A stretch of 8,943 bases of DNA, taken from the NCBI GenBank assembly GCA_028697615.1, contig JAQVET010000027.1:1-8943 (forward strand), given 5' to 3'. Shown in pieces: positions 1 to 4,819 of the stretch. Every line of letters begins with the position of its first letter. Positions within the stretch are counted from its first letter, which is position 1. Source of the DNA: Minisyncoccota bacterium (GTDB taxonomy: Bacteria; Patescibacteriota; Minisyncoccia; Minisyncoccales; GCA-002788555). The notes beneath the pieces are model-generated. The model was not told where the DNA came from and ran no database searches. It was given only the letters and a program-made list of their open reading frames with translations. The translations under genes and the position numbers were made by a program.

Positions 1-725
1 ATATAACACTTTTTTCCTGGAAGTATATCATTAACTTCGATTTTTTTAACACTACCAACTAAAACGTAAGTTTGAACGATTTGCGGAGAATAAAGTAAAA
101 TTAAATCACCCTCTTTAACATCTGCATCTTTTGATGGAAATTCAACTCTGGGATTTTCTCCGCCAATAAAAAGACCATTTTCTTTTGTTCTTAGAATATA
201 AACTTCTTCACGAAATTGATTATCAAAAACTAACCTTACTTTTGAGAAATTTTTAAATACTTCACTAACCCTACCAAAAAAAATTCCATTTTTTACTAAA
301 ATATCATCTTTTTTAACTCCATCTTGACTTCCTTTATTAATAATGATTTCTTTCATTTGATTTGATGGTGACACACCAACAACTTGAACAAAAATCCGTG
401 TAATTTTATCTTCTTGAAATAATTTAAGTTCATTTCTTAAATCTTCATTCTCTTTTTTAAGTAAATTAAATTGGAGATTTTCTGTCTGCAATTTTTCATT
501 TTCTGCTTTTAAATTAGCATTTTCTTTTAAACAATCGGATGAATTTTCTTGAAAAAAATCTGAAATTCCAAAACTAATCCCTGTAAAAATATTAGAAATA
601 GGATAAACTATATTGGCAAAAAATCCTTTAATTGGAGAAATATAATCAAAGCTATTTAAAAAAAATAAAACCGCAAATAAAAATACAATTCCAATTCCAA
701 TAAAAATATTTTTTTTCTTTGGCAT
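1..725 (-). CDS. mreC: Rod shape-determining protein MreC, 5' part (C-terminus beyond left edge)
   Basis: An open frame runs from an ATG at 725 to the left edge without a stop (241 complete codons). MreC is a membrane-anchored periplasmic scaffold of the elongasome, linking MreB, MreD and the cell-wall synthases. The architecture fits. There is a short basic N-terminus (MPKKK), one membrane helix at about residues 7-24, a Glu/Lys/Asn/Leu-rich coiled coil at about 64-106, then the beta-rich MreC domain from about 110 to the edge. That domain shows family-like stretches: VVGVSPSNQMKEIIINKGS at 115-133, GVKKDDILV at 136-144, and a GRVSEV / SKVRLVFD pair. The end of the beta domain and any tail are outside the window. 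MreB commonly precedes MreC, but here the gene upstream is 5S rRNA. No Shine-Dalgarno motif lies before the ATG. The assignment rests on architecture and recalled family motifs; no profile search was run. Confidence 0.88.
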   Translation of the reverse strand, partial: MPKKKNIFIGIGIVFLFAVLFFLNSFDYISPIKGFFANIVYPISNIFTGISFGISDFFQENSSDCLKENANLKAENEKLQTENLQFNLLKKENEDLRNELKLFQEDKITRIFVQVVGVSPSNQMKEIIINKGSQDGVKKDDILVKNGIFFGRVSEVFKNFSKVRLVFDNQFREEVYILRTKENGLFIGGENPRVEFPSKDADVKEGDLILLYSPQIVQTYVLVGSVKKIEVNDILPGKKCY

Positions 726-943
726 ATTATTTATGTTTAAGATATTTATTTATTATTTGAATATTACTCAAAGCAAGGCTGTAAAAATTATATAAGATTA
801 TCATCTAGTCCCCTAATTACTTTAACCAATTCTAAATAACATTGTGTTAAAATTTTAATCTGCCTTACAATATTTTAACAAAACTATATAAACATTCAAG
901 TAAGCATTGTTTTAAATATAATAAATAATAAAATTTTAAAATT
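726..943. other. Intergenic spacer between mreC and 5S rRNA
   Basis: This is a 218-bp, strongly AT-rich spacer. No convincing ORF, tRNA or other RNA gene is seen on either strand. It contains a candidate minus-strand promoter for mreC (872-899). There is also a perfect TATAAT on the minus strand at about 797-802, but it lacks a matching -35 box. The left end is the untranslated leader of mreC. Confidence 0.6.
872..899 (-). promoter_or_regulatory. Candidate sigma70-type promoter for mreC
   Basis: On the minus strand, TTGAAT (894-899) is followed after a 16-bp spacer by TAAAAT (872-877). Both are close to the TTGACA/TATAAT consensus. It lies downstream of the 5S U-tract and about 150 bp before the mreC ATG, as expected if mreC is transcribed independently of the rRNA unit. 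In DNA this AT-rich such matches arise easily by chance. Confidence 0.4.
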
Positions 944-980
944 AAAAAACCCTGGCTTTTTTACACTGCTGGAACAAATT
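944..980 (-). terminator. 3' arm of the 5S flanking stem plus U-run; probable end of the 23S-5S transcript
   Basis: In the minus-strand RNA the 3' flank of 5S (949-969) pairs with the 5' flank (1126-1146). This gives a 21-position helix with one mismatch and two G-U pairs, with a GC-rich base (ACCCUGG with CCAGGGU). The helix continues after a small bulge with 973-980 pairing to 1118-1125. The base is followed directly by at least five U (944-948). This looks like a processing stem that could also serve as the terminator hairpin. The loop would contain the whole 5S, so termination is an inference. No good short local hairpin is seen in its place. Confidence 0.5.
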
Positions 981-990
981 ATGTAAACGT

Positions 991-1111
991 TTTTGTGGCA
1001 ACTACCTACTTTCGCCTTGTATAAAACAAGACTATCATCGGCCTTGGAGTATTTCACTTCTGAGTTCGGTATGGGATCAGGTGGGACAACTCCAGTATAG
1101 TCGCCACAAAA
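991..1111 (-). rRNA. rrf: 5S ribosomal RNA
   Basis: The minus strand reads as a canonical 5S rRNA. Helix I is formed by the ends (12 complementary bp, 988-999 with 1103-1114). The conserved loop stretch CCCATACCGAACTCAGAAGTG is split by the usual loop B/C geometry, and the late GCGAAAGTAGG segment (loop E/helix IV-V side) is present. The length of about 121 nt is normal. The exact mature ends are estimated from the stem. The gene lies about 50 bp downstream of 23S in the same direction with no tRNA between. A long complementary stem encloses it (see 944-980 and 1118-1146), consistent with a double-stranded maturation substrate for RNase III or RNase M5. Confidence 0.95.
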
Positions 1112-1117
1112 ACGCAC

Positions 1118-1146
1118 AATTTGTTGCAGTATAAAATAACCAGGGT
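1118..1146 (-). other. 5' arm of the 5S rRNA processing stem
   Basis: Bases 1126-1146 pair with 949-969 (20 of 21 positions, including two G-U), and 1118-1125 pair perfectly with 973-980. The outer end lies only 3 nt from the outer end of the 23S processing stem (1150). The 23S-5S spacer is therefore almost wholly made of processing helices. Confidence 0.75.
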
Positions 1147-1149
1147 AAA

Positions 1150-1176
1150 AATTAGATTTTTATTAAGGGATTGAAA
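1150..1176 (-). other. 3' arm of the 23S rRNA terminal/processing stem
   Basis: These 27 bases are the exact reverse complement of 4173-4199 on the other side of 23S. This gives a perfect 27-bp helix bringing the two ends of the pre-23S together. The inner part corresponds to helix 1 of mature 23S. The outer part is the precursor stem, normally cut by RNase III. Confidence 0.9.
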
Positions 1177-2930
1177 TCGGTCGATTAGTACCACTCGGCT
1201 AAACTCATTACTGAGCTTACACCTATGGCCTATCAAGGTTATCGTCTTTAACCGACCTTAATGAGTCCTTATCTTGGGATTGGCTTCGAACTTAGATGCT
1301 TTCAGTTCTTATCCAAAATCAACATAGCTACCCAGCAATGCCTTTGGCAAGACAACTGGCACACCAGAGGTTGACTCATTCCGGTCCTCTCGTACTAGGA
1401 ATGAATTCCCTCAAGACTCAGCGCCCACGACAGATAGAGGACCAACCTGTCTTACGACGGTTTGAACCCAGCTCGCGTAACGCTTTAACCGGCGAACAGC
1501 CGGACCCTTGGGACCTTCTCCAGCCCCAGGATGCGTTGAGCCGACATCGAGGTGCCGAACAGGGCCGTCAATGTGGACTTTCGGGCCCTACCAGCCTGTT
1601 ATCCCTGGGGTAACTTTTATCTGATGATCTTTTAGCCTTCTATAATGGCAAATCGGTTCACTAAGTTCTGGTTTCCCATTAGCTCGGGTCTTACCCCTCG
1701 CTATTAAGCCGGCTTATGCCTTTGCACTATCGCTCCGATTTCCATCCGGAGTTAGCCGACCTTAATAAACTTCTCCGTTACCTTTTAGGAGAAGAGCGCC
1801 CCACTCAAACTACCCGGCACTCACTGTCCCCCGATTTTTGTCGAGGTTAGAATTATTTTTTTAAAAGACGGGTGTTTCATTGACGGCTCCATTCCGACCG
1901 AAATCGGAACTTCATAGCCTCCCCGCTACGCTACGCATTTAAAAAAATAACCCAATAAGAACCTATAGTAAAGCTCCCAGGGTCTTTCCGTCTTGTCGCG
2001 GGTATGGGGCATCTTTACCCCAACTGCATTTTCACCGGGCTCCTCGTTGAGACAGTTCTCTGGTCGTTAAGCCTTTCATGCGGGTCGGAACTTACCCGAC
2101 AAGGGGTTTCGCTACCTTAGGACGGTCAGAGTTACCGCCGACGTTTACTAGGGCTTCACTCGGTCAGCTTTTACGATTTAAAAATCGTAAAAACCGCCAA
2201 GATTGACCTTCTAGCACTGGTCAGGCCTCAGCCCCTATACTTCCTCTTACGAGTTGCGCAGGGACCTGTGTTTTTGATAAACAGTCGCCAGAGAAACGTT
2301 CGCTGCGGGACGTAACAATTTTGTACTTGCGTACAAAATTGTACATCCAGGCCTTATCCCGAAGTTACGGCCACTTTTTTGCCGAGTTCCTTAACGAGGA
2401 CTCACCCGTTCGCCTTGGCACACTTGTGCCCACCTACCTGTGTTGGTTTTGCGGTACGAGTTCTATTGTATTTTAAATTCTCTCAAGATTTTCTAGGAAG
2501 AATGCTCTCCTAAGTTCATCGAATTTGCATTCGACTTCCCTCCACTCCATTGGACGAATCCTCAGAGCAGAAACGTAAATCCAATAATACGCTTAGGATA
2601 CAATTCTCCGTCTCTTTTGAGAAAATACAATAGAAGGGTCGGAATATTAACCGACTGTCCATCCCGATAATCCTTTCGGATGCTCGGTTAGGTACGCCTA
2701 ACCCTTGGTTGATTTACATTGCCAAGGAAACCTTAGGTTTGCGGCGTCTCGATTTCTCATCGAGATTGCGGTTACTCATGCCAACATTCTCTCTTCTAAG
2801 AACTCCACTACTTCTCACGAATATAGCTTCAGTGTTCTTAAAATGCTCCCCTACCCTTCTTGTCAAAAAAACAAGAAGCCGTATCTTCGGTATTCTCCTT
2901 AAGACCCGTAAATCTTCAACGCCTCCTTTC

Positions 2931-2961
2931 ATCTACTACAATCAAAAAGATTGTAGTAGAT
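2931..2961 (-). other. Expansion hairpin in 23S helix 42 region
   Basis: A 13-bp perfect inverted repeat (2931-2943 with 2949-2961) with a 5-nt loop lies in 23S domain II. It sits just after the L11-binding GTPase-centre segment. Compared by eye with E. coli, about 32 nt are extra here. Flanking pairs fit helix 42 (2923-2930 with 3033-3040), so the hairpin appears to be inserted in the 3' strand of helix 42, at the base of the L10/L11 stalk. Confidence 0.6.
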
Positions 2962-3929
2962 AGATCGAATGGTGAGTTGTTACACACTCTTTAAAGGATA
3001 GCTACTTCTAAGCTAACCTCCCATCTGTCTTTGAAAGAAGACAATCTTTAAATCACTTAGGAGAAATTTAGGGACCTTAGATGACGGTCTGGGCTGTTTC
3101 CCTTTTGAGCAATGGAGCTTATCCCCATGCTCTGACTAGTAGAAACCTCTTATCGGCATTTGAAGTTTGGTTGGAAGAACCGGACAGAGTCCAAGTAATT
3201 CCATCCAGAGCTCTACCTCCGACAGAGTATAACTACCGCTAGCCCTAAAGCTATTTCGGGGAGAACCAGCTATTCCCAGGCTCGATTAGCTTTTCACTCC
3301 TTACCACAGCTCATCCCACCGTTTTGCACCGCGGACGGGTTCGGACCTCCCTCCATATATTCTATGGAGTTCATCCTGGCCATGGTAAGCTCGCCTGGCT
3401 TCGGGTCTTATTCATCCCCTTTTTGACGCACTATTAGTACTCGCTTTCGCTATGCCTCCGTCCCATAGGACTTAAACAAAGGAGATAAATAAACTCGTTG
3501 GCTCGTTCTGCAAAAAGCACGCCATCAGCCTTACCAAGGTAAGACCTTTGACTCTTTGTAGGTATATGGTTTCAAGTTCTATTTCACCGCCCTTACCGGG
3601 CTACTTTTCACCTTTCCCTCACGGTACTGGTTCACTATCGGTCTTGAGAAGTATTTAGTCTTGGCTGAGTAGTTCAGCCTGCTTCCCACCAAGTTTTCAT
3701 ACTTAATGGTACTCAAGAATAAGTACTAGGAGCATGAAATCGTTTTCATCTACGGGGCTATCACCCTTTATAGCTCTACTTTCCAGTAGATTCGACTAAC
3801 GAAATTTCATCTTATAGGCTCCTCTTGAAGTTTTTACGCTCCAAGACGTACTTACCTTACAACCCCCAATTACTAAAGTAACTGGGTTTGGACTCTTCCC
3901 TGTTCGCTCGCCGCTACTGAGGGAATACA

Positions 3930-3955
3930 CTACTAATAACTTAAATTATTAGTAG
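3930..3955 (-). other. Expansion hairpin in 23S domain I
   Basis: A 10-bp perfect stem (3930-3939 with 3946-3955) with a 6-nt loop lies shortly 5', in RNA sense, of the conserved TAGCGGCGAGCGAA segment. E. coli has only about 10 nt between the flanking conserved blocks (the AAAAGAAA side and the ATTCCC side), whereas about 37 are present here. It is therefore a local expansion of roughly 27 nt. Confidence 0.55.
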
Positions 3956-4172
3956 CTATTTTTTTCTTTTCCTCCGCTTACTGAGATGTTTCACTTCAGC
4001 GGGTATGCCGTCCTTTGATTACTCTTAGGACTGTCGTGGTTTTACCACGACGGGTTTCCCCATTCAGAAATCCCCGGATCAAAGGTTGCTAGCCACCTCC
4101 CCGAGGCTTATCGCAGGCACGCCACGTCTTTCATCGCCTTCTCAAGCCAAGGTATCCTCCATATACCCTTAT

Positions 4173-4199
4173 TTTCAATCCCTTAATAAAAATCTAATT
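4173..4199 (-). other. 5' arm of the 23S rRNA terminal/processing stem
   Basis: This is the perfect 27-base complement of 1150-1176. It marks the 5' border of 23S. Everything between 4200 and the promoter at 4415-4443 is removed leader. Confidence 0.9.
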
Positions 4200-4297
4200 A
4201 CAATTAATTTTTATTAATAATTATATATGACAATTCGGAAATTTTATATTATTTTAGAGAGCTATCCAAACTATCGTCGCTTTAACAATACAGACAA

Positions 4298-4324
4298 TTT
4301 AAAAACGCCGCAGAAGCGACGTTT
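4298..4324 (-). terminator. Terminator-like hairpin in the 23S leader
   Basis: In minus-strand RNA, AAACGUCGC (4324-4316) pairs with GCGGCGUUU (4311-4303) across a UUCU loop, with one G-U. A U-rich run UUUUUAAAUU follows. That is the form of an intrinsic terminator, placed about 85-105 nt after the predicted start and before 23S. It could be a premature (attenuation) site, or the end of a separate small RNA. Confidence 0.5.
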
Positions 4325-4352
4325 ACTTAAACTACGGAAGCTTGTCGCTTCT
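4312..4352 (-). promoter_or_regulatory. Competing (antiterminator-like) helix overlapping the leader terminator
   Basis: The upstream RNA strand AGAAGCGAC (4352-4344) is a perfect 9-nt complement of GUCGCUUCU (4320-4312). The latter includes the 5' arm and loop of the terminator-like hairpin. The two structures cannot form together. A further copy, AAGCGAC (4282-4276), lies downstream and could compete for the same strand. A regulatory switch is an inference. Confidence 0.4.
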
Positions 4353-4414
4353 TTATCCTGAAAAAAATTTATAATATCTTATATTCATTATCATGATTAT
4401 CTTACCTAGTTAAT

Positions 4415-4443
4415 ATTTTATACTATATTAAACAAAAAGTCAA
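4415..4443 (-). promoter_or_regulatory. Promoter of the 23S-5S rRNA unit
   Basis: On the minus strand, TTGACT (4438-4443) and TAAAAT (4415-4420) are separated by exactly 17 bp. Each has one mismatch to the sigma70 consensus or close to it. The predicted start is about 4407. It is the best promoter match in the window and is correctly placed to drive 23S and 5S without 16S. Confidence 0.7.
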
Positions 4444-4600
4444 GTATTTGCACTAGAAAGGTATATAGGTAATATTTTAAGGTATTTTTCTTGAAAATTA
4501 ATTAATTAATTGGTGATATATTATTGATCTTTTAATATTTTAAAATTTTAATATCTATCTCATTTTTTTCGTTAATCTATTTTTTAATTCTTTTTTATAT

Positions 4601-4606
4601 TATAAT
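4601..4606 (+). promoter_or_regulatory. Candidate -10 box for uvrB
   Basis: A perfect TATAAT on the plus strand, about 215 bp before the uvrB start. The hexamer 17 bp upstream (TATTTT) is not a good -35. In a background this AT-rich the match is weak evidence. If real, it gives uvrB a leader of about 200 nt that includes the 4655-4716 patch and the tandem 8-mers. Confidence 0.25.
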
Positions 4607-4751
4607 TAAGAAAAGCTAAATTTACACCATAAAAACCGCCAAAATTACGCTATAAATTGTTCGAAATATTCAAATTATTCAGCCCGTTAGAAGATGAGAA
4701 ATCTCTAGTGACAATTCAAGTCGTTAATTTTTAGTTTTGTTTTTAGTTATC

Positions 4752-4815
4752 GTTAATTCTTTAATACTTTAATTCTTTAATATTTTAACATTGTAATACT
4801 TTAACATTTTAATTG
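4752..4815 (+). repeat. Eight tandem degenerate 8-bp units before uvrB
   Basis: Eight contiguous octamers in exact 8-bp phase: GTTAATTC, TTTAATAC, TTTAATTC, TTTAATAT, TTTAACAT, TGTAATAC, TTTAACAT, TTTAATTG. The TAA core is in every unit (positions 3-5). The array ends 4 bp before the uvrB ATG, so it fills the place where a ribosome binding site would be. Three related octamers occur at 4530-4553. Confidence 0.75.
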
Positions 4816-4819
4816 AATT

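Larger units (their letters stand above)
1163..4188 (-). rRNA. rrl: 23S ribosomal RNA
   Basis: Read on the minus strand, this matches 23S rRNA from end to end. Near the 5' end are segments equivalent to the E. coli GAUGAAGGACGUG and CGAAUGGGGAAACCC stretches, then UAGCGGCGAGCGAA. The L11-binding GTPase-centre segment follows, then the L1-stalk region. The peptidyl-transferase strand GGGATAACAGGCTGG (about 1590-1604) and the sarcin-ricin loop AGTACGAGAGGACC (about 1383-1397) lie near the 3' end. No intron or homing endonuclease is present. The length of about 3.03 kb is roughly 100 nt above E. coli, partly from extra hairpins at 2931-2961 and 3930-3955. The mature ends are estimated from alignment by eye to helix 1 (a few nt uncertain). 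ORFs of 60-105 codons inside it are not genes. Confidence 0.97.
4200..4408 (-). promoter_or_regulatory. Leader of the 23S-5S transcript
   Basis: This is the region between the predicted transcription start (about 4407) and the 23S 5' stem. It has no 16S rRNA, no tRNA and no ORF. A relatively GC-rich island at 4271-4355 carries the motif GTCGCTT or its complement three times (4276-4282, 4313-4320 complement, 4344-4351). In RNA order these are strands that can pair in alternative ways. See the two structures annotated separately. Confidence 0.6.
4444..4819. other. Divergent spacer upstream of uvrB
   Basis: These 376 bp are almost entirely A/T, with no ORF and no tRNA seen. They contain a tetranucleotide run of ATTA/ATTAATT type (about 4497-4512) and three 8-bp units TTTTAATA/TTTTAAAA/TTTTAATA (4530-4553). 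A perfect TATAAT on the plus strand (4601-4606) has no clear -35. A less AT-rich patch with weak dyad symmetry lies at 4655-4716, and the 8-bp tandem array lies at 4752-4815. The uvrB promoter must lie here but cannot be fixed by eye. No LexA-type operator was recognised. Confidence 0.6.

Noticed and set aside
896..1236. Two minus-strand ORFs of 73 and 60 codons
   Set aside because: They cover 5S rRNA and the 3' end of 23S; the apparent peptides are translated rRNA.
1296..1613. Plus-strand ORF of 105 codons
   Set aside because: It lies wholly in the antisense of the conserved 23S 3' domain; base conservation is explained by rRNA, and there is no domain or start context.
2705..2963. Overlapping ORFs of 65-84 codons on both strands
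   Set aside because: They fall inside 23S rRNA and overlap each other in several frames; they are chance ORFs.
1163..4188. Group I intron or homing endonuclease in 23S, as is frequent in CPR bacteria
   Set aside because: All conserved 23S blocks follow one another with only two short hairpin insertions; no room or ORF for an intron.
4275..4289. BoxA-like CTTTAACAAT (4280-4289), resembling the E. coli rrn antitermination element
   Set aside because: It is on the plus strand, antisense to the 23S transcript, and leads only into spacer, so it cannot serve the rRNA unit as boxA.
4286..4360. tRNA-like stretch in the 23S leader (a GTAGTTTAAGT segment resembling a D arm)
   Set aside because: No T-arm consensus (GTTCGANTC), no 7-bp acceptor stem and no valid anticodon arm; a hairpin plus U-run explains it better.
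4640..4720. LexA/SOS box or T-box leader upstream of uvrB
   Set aside because: No CTG-N10-CAG or GAAC-N4-GTTC operator is found, and the T-box GGTGG anti-terminator sequence is absent.
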